Part shown: in pieces, positions 7,461 through 15,711 of the stretch
How positions within the stretch are numbered: the stretch's first letter is position 1
Layout: every line of letters starts with the position of its first letter
NCBI GenBank assembly: GCA_900548115.1
Contig: URJL01000033.1
Coordinates: forward strand, 1-25,588
DNA length: 25,588 nucleotides
From: an uncultured Eubacteriales bacterium
Lineage (GTDB): Bacteria; Bacillota; Clostridia; Oscillospirales; CAG-382
Direction of reading: 5' to 3'
The notes under the pieces: model-generated
What the model was told of the DNA's origin: nothing
What the model saw: only the letters and a program-made list of their open reading frames with translations
The model's database searches: none
Made by a program: the position numbers and the translations under genes

Positions 7461-9386
7461 TCAGTTTCCCTTTGTATAGCCCAAAAGTCCGCCCGCCTTC
7501 AAAATCGCCTTCTGACGGTCGGTAAAGGAACAGGTAAGCGGAATATCGATGTTTTTCGTCTCGTCGTGCAAAATCATCTTGCCGCTTTCCATGCCGTCGA
7601 AGATGTTTTCAATCGAAAGCATATCGTTCTGCATAAGCTTGTCGTAATCGGCGGGATCTTCAAAGGTCAGCGGCATAATGCCCGCGTTGATAAGGTTTGC
7701 GGCATGGATGCGCGCGAAGGATTTGGCGATGACGGCGCGCACACCGAGATACAGCGGAACCAGCGCCGCGTGCTCACGCGACGAACCCTGACCGTAGTTG
7801 CTTCCGCCGACCAGAATGCTCTGTCCCGCCTTCTTCGCGTTTTCGGGGAAGTTCTCGTCGCAGACCGAGAAACAGAACTTCGAAAGATACGGGATGTTCG
7901 AACGGAAGGGAAGAATCTTGGCGCCTGCCGGCATGATGTGGTCGGTCGTGATATTGTCGCCGACCTTCAGCGTGAGCGAAGCGCGAAGCGTATTTTCGAC
8001 GGGGTGCGTTTCGGGGAAGGGCTTGATGTTCGGACCGCGGCGAACCGTAAGGCTCTTTGCCTCTTCTTCGCTTGCCGGTGCAAGGACCGCGCTGTCGTCG
8101 ATCGCATAATGATCGGGAAGCGTGATTTTCGGCATAACGCCGAGATCCCGCGGGTCGGTGATCACGCCGCAAAGCGCCGCGGCAACGGCAGTCTCGGGAG
8201 AAACGAGATATACCTGTCCGTCTTTCGTGCCGCTTCTTCCGAGAAAGTTGCGGTTAAAGGTACGAAGGCTTACGCCCTCGGAGTTGGGCGAAAAGCCCAT
8301 ACCGATACAAGGTCCGCAGGCACATTCCAAAACGCGCGCGCCCGAAGCGATGATGTCGGTGAGCGCACCCGACGACGCGAGCATCGAAAGAACCTGCTTC
8401 GAGCCGGGCGAGATCGAAAGGCTGACCGAATCGGAAATTTTCCGACCCTTCAACAGTGCCGCTACCTTTAACATATCCGAAAGAGAGGAGTTGGTACAGG
8501 AGCCGATACAGACCTGATCGACCTTTGTGCCCGCAACCGATTTTACGGTCACAACGTTGTCGGGGCTGTGCGGACAGGCAATCATCGGCTCAAGCGTCGA
8601 AAGATCGATGTCGATTATGCGGTCGTATACGGCGTCGGGGTCGCTTGCCAGCGGAATATAATCCTGTTCGCGTCCCTGCGCCTTTAAAAAGGCGCGGGTG
8701 ATCTCATCCGACGGAAAGATCGAGGTGGTCGCACCCAGTTCGGTACCCATATTGGTGATGGTGGCGCGCTCGGGCACGGACAGAGTCGAAATTCCCTCGC
8801 CGCCCCATTCGATGATGGCGCCGACACCGCCCTTTACCGATAAAATCCGCAAAATTTCAAGGCTTACGTCTTTTGCCGTGACAAAATCGCGCAGTTTTCC
8901 CGTGAGGTTTACTTTGTACATTTTCGGCATGGTGATATAATACGCGCCGCCGCCCATGGCGACCGCGACGTCCAGTCCGCCCGCGCCCATGGCGAGCATA
9001 CCGATGCCGCCGCCCGTCGGCGTATGGCTGTCCGAGCCGATCAGGGTCTTGCCGGGAATTCCGAAGCGTTCGAGATGAACCTGGTGACAGATTCCGTTTC
9101 CGGGCCGCGAGAAATAAATACCGTGCTTTTTGGTGACCGTTTGGATGTAAAGATGATCGTCGGGATTTTCAAAGCCGCATTGCAGCGTGTTGTGGTCAAC
9201 ATACGCGACCGAGCGCTCGGTCTTGACGCGCGGCACGCCGATGGCTTCAAATTCAAGATACGCCATCGTACCCGTCGCGTCCTGCGTGAGCGTTTGGTCG
9301 ATCTTCAGCGCGATCTCGCTTCCGGGGGTCATTTCGCCCTCGACCAAATGCTTTTTTATGATCTTTTGTGCAATGGTAAGTCCCAT
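7461..9386 (-). CDS. acnA: Aconitate hydratase (aconitase)
   Basis: It isomerises citrate to isocitrate through cis-aconitate using a [4Fe-4S] cluster. The start is set at the ATG at 9386, with AAGGAG at 9400-9395 and an 8-nt spacer; the frame is open further upstream but that extension overlaps the GntR gene and has no site. The product is 641 residues, nearer to the short mitochondrial-like or archaeal-like aconitases than to the ~890-residue AcnA/IRP type. Cluster ligands are C297 (CIGSCTNSS) and C357 and C360 (CACGPCIGMG). SDSHTPTGGGIGML (118-131) is a family signature. The C-terminal swivel domain carries GGSNYGQGSSREHAAL. It is the third gene of the operon, 25 bp after the GntR stop. 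Confidence 0.95.
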   Translation of the reverse strand: MGLTIAQKIIKKHLVEGEMTPGSEIALKIDQTLTQDATGTMAYLEFEAIGVPRVKTERSVAYVDHNTLQCGFENPDDHLYIQTVTKKHGIYFSRPGNGICHQVHLERFGIPGKTLIGSDSHTPTGGGIGMLAMGAGGLDVAVAMGGGAYYITMPKMYKVNLTGKLRDFVTAKDVSLEILRILSVKGGVGAIIEWGGEGISTLSVPERATITNMGTELGATTSIFPSDEITRAFLKAQGREQDYIPLASDPDAVYDRIIDIDLSTLEPMIACPHSPDNVVTVKSVAGTKVDQVCIGSCTNSSLSDMLKVAALLKGRKISDSVSLSISPGSKQVLSMLASSGALTDIIASGARVLECACGPCIGMGFSPNSEGVSLRTFNRNFLGRSGTKDGQVYLVSPETAVAAALCGVITDPRDLGVMPKITLPDHYAIDDSAVLAPASEEEAKSLTVRRGPNIKPFPETHPVENTLRASLTLKVGDNITTDHIMPAGAKILPFRSNIPYLSKFCFSVCDENFPENAKKAGQSILVGGSNYGQGSSREHAALVPLYLGVRAVIAKSFARIHAANLINAGIMPLTFEDPADYDKLMQNDMLSIENIFDGMESGKMILHDETKNIDIPLTCSFTDRQKAILKAGGLLGYTKGN

Positions 9387-9411
9387 AAGGCATTCTCCTT
9401 TTTTCGATTCT

Positions 9412-10083
9412 TTATTGCTCTTTTGTATCGCCGCTCGGCTCGTATGCCGAAAGCGTGCCGTTTTTGGCATTTTTCAGATGTTCTTCGGTCAGTTTTCTCG
9501 CTTTTTCCGCGTCGTGCGCAAGGAGCGCTTCGTAGATTCCGCGGTGTTCCCGCACGGCGCAGCGCGCCCGCTCGGGATTCTGCACCGACATTTTGCGGTA
9601 GCGCAAAATGCGGTGATGCAAATTGGACAGCACCGACGCAAAAATCGGACTTTGGCAGGAGACGTACAAAATTTCGTGAAAACGGCTGTCCGCGTCGCGT
9701 ATCTTGTCGCCCATTTCCTTTTGCGTATAATACTCCTGAAGCTCCAACACCTCGCGCAATTCCTCCAGCGCTTTTTCGGAAATGTCGAATGCGCAGCGGG
9801 CGGCTACCTCTCCCTCCAGGGCGATTCGGATATCGTAAATGTCCGAGAGATCTGCCTTGTCAAGACCTTTTATTTCGATTCCTTTTTTGGATATCGCAAT
9901 GAGATTTTCCTGTTCCAGCCGCCGTATCGCCTCGCGAATGGGAGTGCGGGATACGCCGAATTCATCCGATAGGGTCGATTCGGTGTACACGCTTCCTTTG
10001 GGATAAACTCCCGACAGGATGTTGTCCTCCATCTTTTCGAAAACGCTGTCGGCAAGCGAAACAAACCGAAGCGGTGTGTTCAT
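9412..10083 (-). CDS. GntR-family regulator with FCD domain (FadR subfamily)
   Basis: A transcription factor of 223 residues. The N-terminal winged helix spans about 10-75 and includes LSDEFGVSRTPIREAIRRLE, the GntR recognition-helix signature. The C-terminal all-helical FCD effector domain (about 85-215) has the usual metal/ligand residues Asp and His in DSRFHEIL, and later His in REHRGIYEAL and EEHLKNA. FCD regulators typically sense small carboxylates, so citrate, isocitrate or a related acid is a reasonable effector, but this is inference. It lies between the Re-citrate synthase-like gene (21-bp gap) and aconitase (25-bp gap), inside the operon it probably controls. The ATG at 10083 has GGAG 7 nt upstream. 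The candidate operator is at 11555-11578. Confidence 0.93.
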   Translation of the reverse strand: MNTPLRFVSLADSVFEKMEDNILSGVYPKGSVYTESTLSDEFGVSRTPIREAIRRLEQENLIAISKKGIEIKGLDKADLSDIYDIRIALEGEVAARCAFDISEKALEELREVLELQEYYTQKEMGDKIRDADSRFHEILYVSCQSPIFASVLSNLHHRILRYRKMSVQNPERARCAVREHRGIYEALLAHDAEKARKLTEEHLKNAKNGTLSAYEPSGDTKEQ

Positions 10084-10104
10084 ATCGTCTCTCCGTTCCG
10101 ACGC

Positions 10105-11475
10105 TCAGTACGCGCCGCCCGAAAGCTCGGTGATGAGCGATTCCAGCTCATGCGTCGAGATGTTGCTTTGTCTTCCGCTTTCGTATTCGGCGTCGACCCA
10201 TTCTTTAATGGAAACGACCATCGGGTCGCGCTTATCCACCTCGCGCGGCGTTCCGGCAAGCTTATAATGCTGATTGATCCAGTAAGCAATTCCCGCAAGT
10301 CCCGAGGTTTTGGTGACCAGAACCGACGCGGGACGGTTCAGAAGCGTTTCGGTATCGAAAATATTGTAAATTTCCTGATCCTTCAAAAGTCCGTCGGCAT
10401 GAATGCCCGCGCGGGTCACGTTGAAGCTTTCGCCGACAAACGGCGTCATGGGCGGGATTTTATATCCGATTTCCTTTTCGAAATATTCCGCGATCTCGGT
10501 GATAACCGACGGTTCCATGCCGTCGAGCGTTCCCTTGAGCGACGCATATTCGAAAACCATGGCTTCAAGCGGAATATTTCCCGTGCGCTCTCCGATTCCG
10601 AGAAGAGAACAGTTGACCGCAGACGCACCGTAGAGCCAAGCCGTCGACGCATTGGCGACCGCCTTGTAAAAATCATTGTGACCGTGCCATTCGAGACATT
10701 CGCTCGGAACGTCGGCATAATGCTGTAAGCCGTAAATTATGCCCGCAACGCTTCGCGGCAGGGCAACCTCGGTGTACGGAACACCGTAGCCCATGGTATC
10801 GCACGCGCGGATTTTAACGGGGATGCCCGCCTGAACCGCCATGTCGTGCAGGGCGTTTACGAACGGAACAACAAAGCCGTAAAAGTCGGCGCGGGTGATG
10901 TCCTCCAGATGACAGCGCGGCACGATTCCCGCCTCGAACGCTTCGGAAACGGTGGCGAGATAATAATCGAGCGCCTGTTTACGGGTCATTTTCAGTTTCT
11001 TGAAAATATGATAGTCCGAACAGCTGGCGAGAATGCCCGTTTCGCGGATGCCGAGATCCTTTACGAGCTTAAAATCTTCGCGGCTTGCACGGATCCATGT
11101 CGTGATTTCGGGAAATTCCAGTCCCAGCGCGCGGCAGCGCTCGAGCGCTTCGCGGTCTTTTTTGCTGTAGATGAAAAATTCGGTCTGGCGGATAATGCCG
11201 TTCGGACCGCCGAGGCGGGAGAGATATTTGTAAATTTCCACGATCTGATCGACGGTATACGGCTCGACCGACTGCTGACCGTCGCGCAAGGTCGTATCGG
11301 TGATCCAGACCTCCTCGGGCATGCCCATCGGCGTGCGGCGATGGTTGAACGGAACCTTCGGGACTTCGCTGTAGGCGTAAACATCGCGGTAAAGGTTCGG
11401 TTCGGCGACGTCCTGCAATTGATATTTATACGATTTTTGCTCCAAAAGGTTTGTTTTTTTGGAAATTTCAAGCAT
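10105..11475 (-). CDS. Probable Re-citrate synthase (DRE-TIM metallolyase / homocitrate synthase-like)
   Basis: Family-level evidence is clear: a DRE-TIM barrel acyl-CoA condensing enzyme related to isopropylmalate and homocitrate synthases. DTTLRDGQQS is at residues 60-69, CDTMGYGVP at 225-233, the metal-binding HGHND at 264-268 and GIGERTGN at 293-300. The expected divalent-metal ligands D60, H264, H266 and N300 are present. The ATG at 11475 is chosen over the TTG at 11496 because GGAG (11487-11484) lies 8 nt before it; the product is 456 residues. It lacks the long C-terminal LeuA regulatory domain. Linkage to aconitase and isocitrate dehydrogenase points to Re-citrate synthase (acetyl-CoA + oxaloacetate to citrate), as characterised in Clostridium kluyveri. 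Homocitrate or isopropylmalate synthase are the alternatives. It is the first gene of the operon. Confidence 0.82.
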   Translation of the reverse strand: MLEISKKTNLLEQKSYKYQLQDVAEPNLYRDVYAYSEVPKVPFNHRRTPMGMPEEVWITDTTLRDGQQSVEPYTVDQIVEIYKYLSRLGGPNGIIRQTEFFIYSKKDREALERCRALGLEFPEITTWIRASREDFKLVKDLGIRETGILASCSDYHIFKKLKMTRKQALDYYLATVSEAFEAGIVPRCHLEDITRADFYGFVVPFVNALHDMAVQAGIPVKIRACDTMGYGVPYTEVALPRSVAGIIYGLQHYADVPSECLEWHGHNDFYKAVANASTAWLYGASAVNCSLLGIGERTGNIPLEAMVFEYASLKGTLDGMEPSVITEIAEYFEKEIGYKIPPMTPFVGESFNVTRAGIHADGLLKDQEIYNIFDTETLLNRPASVLVTKTSGLAGIAYWINQHYKLAGTPREVDKRDPMVVSIKEWVDAEYESGRQSNISTHELESLITELSGGAY

Positions 11476-11554
11476 GCTTTCTTCTCCTTTCGGCAATCAG
11501 GCGTGTTGTGTGTTTTGTGTCGGCGGGAATTTTGCTCGGTTTGATCTGAAATTT

Positions 11555-11578
11555 GAATTGTATAATTGTATACAATTC
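11555..11578. promoter_or_regulatory. Candidate GntR operator: three AATTGTAT half-sites
   Basis: AATTGTAT occurs twice in tandem (11556-11563 and 11564-11571), and the second copy forms a perfect 14-bp palindrome AATTGTATACAATT (11564-11577). The outer half GAATTGTAT (11555-11563) also has its inverted partner at 11570-11578. The TTGTATACAA core resembles sites bound by FCD-type GntR regulators. It lies about 6 to 30 nt downstream of the predicted transcription start of the operon that encodes such a regulator. Confidence 0.7.
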
Positions 11579-11590
11579 TTAATGTATGCT

Positions 11591-11619
11591 ATTATACCCT
11601 AATTTGTTCCGATTGTCAA
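11591..11619 (-). promoter_or_regulatory. Consensus SigA promoter for the citrate-to-2-oxoglutarate operon
   Basis: TTGACA (11619-11614), a 17-bp spacer and TATAAT (11596-11591) match the consensus at all 12 positions. The start of transcription would be near 11584. So strong a promoter implies that control comes from a repressor, which fits the operator array immediately downstream. Confidence 0.88.
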
Positions 11620-11798
11620 GTACTTTTTGCATATTATCTCGTCTTGCTTTTCAAAATTTAGTTTTTTTCGCCGTTTTATTCTTCGGACGGAACGCAGACT
11701 TCGGAACGAATTTCGGCGCGGTCGGACAGGGGCGGTCGTTTGCTCTTGGAAAAAGGGGAAGAAAGATGTGAGAATTAACAGCACGTTCATAAATGTGT

Positions 11799-11807
11799 GT
11801 TATACTG
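11799..11807 (+). promoter_or_regulatory. Extended -10 promoter for parB
   Basis: TATACT (11802-11807) is preceded by TG plus one base (11799-11801), the extended -10 arrangement. There is no good -35 at 17 bp; TTAACA (11776-11781) is 20 bp away. It leaves a leader of about 65 nt before the parB ATG. Confidence 0.5.
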
Positions 11808-11877
11808 GACGTTCAAACAGAGTATTTATTCCGCCGAACAGCCCGTTCGGATGAAAAGAACCGTAAAGGAGCAAACT

Positions 11878-12822
11878 ATGGCAAAAAAAGGCGGATTGGG
11901 AAAAGGCTTGGACGCGCTTTTCAGCGAAGCGCAATTTGACGCGATGGGTTCGTCGAAAAAAAACGGCGAGATCGTGACGCTTCGGCTGTCGGACATCGAG
12001 CCCGACAAGAACCAGCCCCGCAAGACCTTTGAACCCGAGGCGCTGTCGGCTCTTGCCGATTCGATCGCAACACACGGCGTTCTTCAGCCGCTCGTGGTGC
12101 GCAGACCCGAAAAAAATCCCGAGGAGGGAGACGACGCCGTCTCGAAGATCCTCGGAAACAAATATCGTATCGTCGCCGGCGAACGCCGCTGGCGCGCCGC
12201 CAAAATGGCGGGACTTTCCGAAGTGCCGGTCATCGTAAAAGACATGACCGATCACGAAGCCGCCGCGATCATGCTGGTGGAAAATCTTCAGCGCGAGGAT
12301 CTGAACGCCGTCGAACAGGCGCGGGGATTAAAGCGTCTGCTCGATGAATTTGACCTTACGCAGGAGGAGACCGCCCGCATTGTCGGCATATCACGCCCGA
12401 ATCTTACCAATTCGCTCCGCCTTTTGGCGCTGCCCGAAAAGACGCTTTCGCTTCTCGAAAAGGGCGATCTCACGGCGGGACATGCGCGCGCACTGCTTTC
12501 GATCGGCGATGCCGACGAGATTGACCGCGCCGCCGAGACGGTCGTCGCAAAAGGACTTTCGGTTCGCGAGACCGAACGCCTTGCGAAGCTCGTCTACGCA
12601 AGCCTTCATTCGCCCAAGACCGAGGAAAAACCGAAGGACCCCTCCGCCGCCGCTTACCTCGGCAAGTTGGAGGAAAATATGTCGGCAAAGCTCGGCAGAA
12701 AAGCCAAGATCGTTTTGAACAAAAAAAGCGAAAAGGGCGGAAAGCTCGAGCTCGAATATTACGACAACGCCGACCTCGAAAAGCTCATCACCGCGCTCTG
12801 CGGTGACATTTTCGAAGACTGA
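11878..12822 (+). CDS. parB: Chromosome partitioning protein ParB/Spo0J
   Basis: ParB binds parS sites near the origin, clamps on DNA using CTP, and recruits SMC. The ATG at 11878 is chosen because AAGGAG (11866-11871) lies 6 nt upstream and gives the classic N-terminus MAKKGGLGKGLDALF, which contacts ParA; the TTG-started extension from 11797 runs through the promoter. The 314-residue product has the CTP-binding motif GERRWRA (101-107), the ENLQRE box (135-140), a helix-turn-helix (about 157-183, TQEETARIVGISRPNLTNSL) and a C-terminal dimerisation domain. The usual upstream partner parA/soj is absent: the next gene upstream is divergent. serS follows 46 bp downstream, an adjacency seen in many Clostridia. 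Confidence 0.96.
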   Translation: MAKKGGLGKGLDALFSEAQFDAMGSSKKNGEIVTLRLSDIEPDKNQPRKTFEPEALSALADSIATHGVLQPLVVRRPEKNPEEGDDAVSKILGNKYRIVAGERRWRAAKMAGLSEVPVIVKDMTDHEAAAIMLVENLQREDLNAVEQARGLKRLLDEFDLTQEETARIVGISRPNLTNSLRLLALPEKTLSLLEKGDLTAGHARALLSIGDADEIDRAAETVVAKGLSVRETERLAKLVYASLHSPKTEEKPKDPSAAAYLGKLEENMSAKLGRKAKIVLNKKSEKGGKLELEYYDNADLEKLITALCGDIFED

Positions 12823-12868
12823 ACAACGTGTCAACATTTTATATTAACATAAAAGAAGGTACAAAACT

Positions 12869-14149
12869 ATGTTGGATCTGAAAGTTATCAAGGAAAATAC
12901 GCAGCATGTCAAGGAACGTCTTGCCGCCCGCGGAAAAGACTATTCGCAGGACATTGACAAGGTGCTGGAGCTGGACACCATGCGCCGCTCGCTGATCGCC
13001 GAGACCGAACAATTGAAGGCAAAGCAGAACGCCATCACAAAGCAGGTTCCGATCATGAAGAAGGAAGGCAAAAACACCGACGAGCTTTTCGCCGAGATGA
13101 AGGAGCTTTCCGACAAGACCAAAGCGGACAGCACCATTATTTCCGAATACGACGCCGAGATCGAAAAGATTCTTCTCTCGATCCCGAACACGCCGCACGA
13201 CAGCGTTGTGGTCGGTCCCGATGATTCGGCAAACGTCGAACAGCGCCGTTGGGGCGAACCGAGGAAGTTCGATTTTGATCCCCTTCCGCATTGGGAGCTG
13301 GGTTCCAAGCTGAATGTCCTCGATCCCGAGCGCGCCGCCAATGTCACCGGTGCCCGCTTCCATTTCTATCGCGGCGCGGGCGCAAAGCTTGAGCGCGCGA
13401 TCATGAATTTCTACCTGGACACCCACACCGACGCGGGTTACACCGAGATCTTCCCGCCGTTCATGGTCAACCGCGACTCCATGAAGGGCACGGGTCAGCT
13501 TCCGAAGTTCGAAGAGGACGCTTTTAAGCTTGCCAACTACGACTACTTCCTCATTCCGACCGCCGAAGTCCCGGTTACCAATATGCACAAGAACGAGATT
13601 CTCTCGGGCGATATGCTCCCGATCAAGTATTGCGCTTATTCCGCTTGCTTCCGCGCCGAAGCGGGAAGCGCCGGACGCGACACCCGCGGACTCATCCGCC
13701 AGCATCAGTTCAACAAGGTCGAGCTTGTAAAGTTTGCTCACCCCGATCATTCGTATGAAGAGCTGGAAAAGCTGACGAACGATGCCGAGCATGTTCTGCA
13801 GCTTTTGGGACTTCCTTACCGCGTTGTTCTTCTTTCGACGGGCGATATGGGCTTTTCGTCCGCGAAGACCTACGATATCGAGGTTTGGATGCCTTCTTAC
13901 AACCGTTATGTCGAAATTTCGTCCTGCTCCAACTTCGAGGATTATCAGGCAAGACGCGCCAACATCAAGTTCCGCGAGGACGCAAAGTCGAAGCCGCGCT
14001 ACGTCCACACGCTGAACGGCTCGGGCGTTGCCCTCGGCAGAACCACCGCCGCCATTATGGAAAATTATCAGAATGCCGACGGCTCGATTACGATTCCCGA
14101 GGTTCTGCGCCCGTATATGCGCGGAGCACAGATCATTAAGCCCGAATAA
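12869..14149 (+). CDS. serS: Seryl-tRNA synthetase
   Basis: It charges tRNA-Ser (and tRNA-Sec if present). The 426-residue class II enzyme has an N-terminal antiparallel coiled coil (about 30-100) that grips the long variable arm of tRNA-Ser. The serine-binding TAE is at 231-233, motif 2 (from FRAEAGSAGRDTRG) at 261-281, and motif 3 (GSGVALGRTTAAIMEN) lies near the C-terminus. The ATG at 12869 has GAAGG at 12855-12859. The 46-bp gap after parB is too short for a T-box leader, so it is probably transcribed with parB. It ends at its own terminator. Confidence 0.98.
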   Translation: MLDLKVIKENTQHVKERLAARGKDYSQDIDKVLELDTMRRSLIAETEQLKAKQNAITKQVPIMKKEGKNTDELFAEMKELSDKTKADSTIISEYDAEIEKILLSIPNTPHDSVVVGPDDSANVEQRRWGEPRKFDFDPLPHWELGSKLNVLDPERAANVTGARFHFYRGAGAKLERAIMNFYLDTHTDAGYTEIFPPFMVNRDSMKGTGQLPKFEEDAFKLANYDYFLIPTAEVPVTNMHKNEILSGDMLPIKYCAYSACFRAEAGSAGRDTRGLIRQHQFNKVELVKFAHPDHSYEELEKLTNDAEHVLQLLGLPYRVVLLSTGDMGFSSAKTYDIEVWMPSYNRYVEISSCSNFEDYQARRANIKFREDAKSKPRYVHTLNGSGVALGRTTAAIMENYQNADGSITIPEVLRPYMRGAQIIKPE

Positions 14150-14168
14150 GTTCGAATAAAGAAAAGAA

Positions 14169-14193
14169 AAAAGGGGAGCAAAGCTCCCCTTTT
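14169..14193 (+). terminator. serS terminator
   Basis: A perfect 11-bp stem (AAAAGGGGAGC, 14169-14179, with GCTCCCCTTTT, 14183-14193) closes an AAA loop. The T run is part of the 3' arm. It lies 19 bp after the serS stop. Confidence 0.85.
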
Positions 14194-14248
14194 GGGTATA
14201 AAAACCTGCGAACCGACCGCTTTGAAATTTCAAGAAGGAGGGAAAACC

Positions 14249-14854
14249 ATGAGCGTTGAGACGATCACCCCGATCGTTTGGGTCGTTTTTGCCGGTGTTT
14301 GCTGTGCGGCATTTTACGCGTTTTATCAAAAGCGTATCGTGGGCGACCTTTTGCGCGCCCTGATCGCGGCGGGCGCCGACTGCGCCGAGAACGCGAAGAC
14401 ACTTTCCGAGATCGGATACGGCAAGGGCGTGCGCACGGCTCTTTCCCGCCGTGTTTTGAAAAAAGGCTCGGTTCTGCGAAAAAGCGTCGAAGCGCTGGGC
14501 GATGAGACGCCGAAAGCGGAGACAAAGCACCATCCCGACGAATTGTTCGTAAAAAAGACGATCGATCCGAATATCCGCTATTACATCCCCGAAGAAAAGC
14601 GTGCCGCTGCCGAGATACGGTATGACGGCAAAGGGACGACCGTCTCGACGCTTTTTTTGACGGTCGCGGCGTTTTTCGCCGCGGCGATGATCTTCATTGC
14701 CCTTTTGCCAAGCATTTTGCACGCGATCGAAAACATCGGAAAGAAAAGTTCCGATACGCCGCCGAAAAACGATTCGGCTGTGACCGGGGAGCTTTTGACG
14801 GAGAATGCGGACGAAACGGGCGATAACGGCGGAGAAAATGCCGATGCCGAATAA
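14249..14854 (+). CDS. Unknown membrane protein with two predicted helices
   Basis: I do not recognise a family. The ATG at 14249 has a strong AAGGAGGG 6 nt upstream, giving 201 residues; a longer frame from 14192 begins in the terminator region and is not credible. A hydrophobic segment at 7-26 and a second at 132-154 bracket a ~105-residue basic, mostly helical region. That region includes a stretch rich in Lys/Arg (VRTALSRRVLKKGSVLRK) and the motif IRYYIPEEKRAAAEIRY just before the second helix. The C-terminal ~45 residues are acidic, with many Asn, Asp and Glu, and probably disordered. It is followed 26 bp later by the MORN protein gene, with which it probably forms an operon, so the two may act together at the membrane. 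Confidence 0.75.
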   Translation: MSVETITPIVWVVFAGVCCAAFYAFYQKRIVGDLLRALIAAGADCAENAKTLSEIGYGKGVRTALSRRVLKKGSVLRKSVEALGDETPKAETKHHPDELFVKKTIDPNIRYYIPEEKRAAAEIRYDGKGTTVSTLFLTVAAFFAAAMIFIALLPSILHAIENIGKKSSDTPPKNDSAVTGELLTENADETGDNGGENADAE

Positions 14855-14880
14855 GCCGAAAAAAGAGAGGACCGAATGAG

Positions 14881-15711
14881 ATGAACAAAAGCACAAGAAT
14901 GAAGCTGAATCTGTGTCTTACGGTGTTGATTATCGCGCTCGTGCTGCTTGCCGCCGCGGGACTCGTTTTGAACTTTACGGGCTACCGTTATATCAAAGCC
15001 GACAACGGCGCGAAATTTTTCGGAAAGACGACCGATGGCGTCATACTGCGCGGTACGATCATGCTTCCCGACGGCACAAAAGCCAAGATCGACCGCAGTC
15101 TCGGAACCATCACGTATGCAAACGGCGACGTTTACGACGGCAATTTTTCGGGCTTTTACCGCAACGGCACGGGAAAAATGATTTATGCCTCGGGCGATAC
15201 GTATGAGGGAAGCTTTGCCGACGACACTATGTCGGGCAGCGGCGTTTATATAAGCGCCGACGGAAGCCGTTATGAGGGCGAATTTCAAAACGGCAAAGCG
15301 GAGGGAAACGGAATTTACACATGGAGCGACGGCAGCACCTATGAGGGAAGCTTTTCCGATAACCGCAAAAACGGCGCGGGCGTTTACAACGGCGCGGACG
15401 GAACGCACTATGAGGGCGAATACAAGAACGACAAAAAGAACGGCACGGGCACGTTCCGTTATGCGAACGGCGACGTGTACAGCGGAGAGTTTGTCGACGA
15501 TCTGCGCGAGGGCAGCGGCACGTATACCTATGCGAACGGCGAGAGCTACAGCGGCGAATTCTCGAAAGACCGCAAAAACGGCAAAGGCGTTTATTCGTGG
15601 CCCGCACCCAACGCACGGTCGTATGACGGCTATTTCGAAAACGGCACAGTCGTGATCCGTGAGGATACGCTCGCACCCGATGATATGCAAGATGAGGTCA
15701 CCGAGGGATGA
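14881..15711 (+). CDS. Membrane-anchored MORN-repeat protein
   Basis: A 276-residue protein with an N-terminal membrane anchor or uncleaved signal (about residues 9-32) followed by MORN repeats from residue ~79. The Y-x-G cores occur at Tyr85, 108, 131, 154, 177, 200 and 223, an exact 23-residue period. A last degenerate copy has its core at Tyr248 and an Asp-rich tail follows. MORN repeats make elongated beta-hairpin surfaces for protein or lipid contact; the bacterial versions are mostly uncharacterised. No catalytic domain is present. The start at 14881 has only a modest AGAGG upstream. Its stop overlaps the ATG of the SpoU methyltransferase by 4 bp, so the two are translationally coupled. 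Confidence 0.88.
   Translation: MNKSTRMKLNLCLTVLIIALVLLAAAGLVLNFTGYRYIKADNGAKFFGKTTDGVILRGTIMLPDGTKAKIDRSLGTITYANGDVYDGNFSGFYRNGTGKMIYASGDTYEGSFADDTMSGSGVYISADGSRYEGEFQNGKAEGNGIYTWSDGSTYEGSFSDNRKNGAGVYNGADGTHYEGEYKNDKKNGTGTFRYANGDVYSGEFVDDLREGSGTYTYANGESYSGEFSKDRKNGKGVYSWPAPNARSYDGYFENGTVVIREDTLAPDDMQDEVTEG
15115..15636 (+). repeat. Tandem coding repeat, about 69-bp period (MORN array)
   Basis: The DNA encoding the MORN array repeats every 69 bp for seven copies, with a final copy offset by 2 codons. The bases have diverged between copies while the Y-x-G, NG-x-G and Tyr/Phe positions are kept, so the repeat is old and selected at the protein level. Confidence 0.8.

Larger units (their letters stand above)
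11476..11877. other. 402-bp divergent intergenic region, citrate operon / parB
   Basis: The left part holds the citrate-operon leader (about 110 nt), the AATTGTAT operator array and a consensus minus-strand promoter. The right part holds an extended -10 promoter for parB. The middle (about 11620-11790) contains nothing recognisable. No parA remnant was found there. Confidence 0.65.

Noticed and set aside
10228..10240. DnaA-box-like TTATCCACC
   Set aside because: It is a single imperfect copy within a coding region, with no cluster or AT-rich unwinding element.
11620..11795. Possible parA remnant upstream of parB
   Set aside because: No Walker motif or other ParA-like peptide is readable in any frame of this stretch.
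12823..12868. T-box or separate promoter for serS
   Set aside because: The 46-bp gap is too short for a T-box, and TATATT has no -35 at suitable spacing.
12839..14896. Long antisense frame (685 codons) opposite serS
   Set aside because: It is entirely covered by serS and the next plus-strand gene, has no recognisable domain, and its openness follows from the GC-rich third positions of the real genes.
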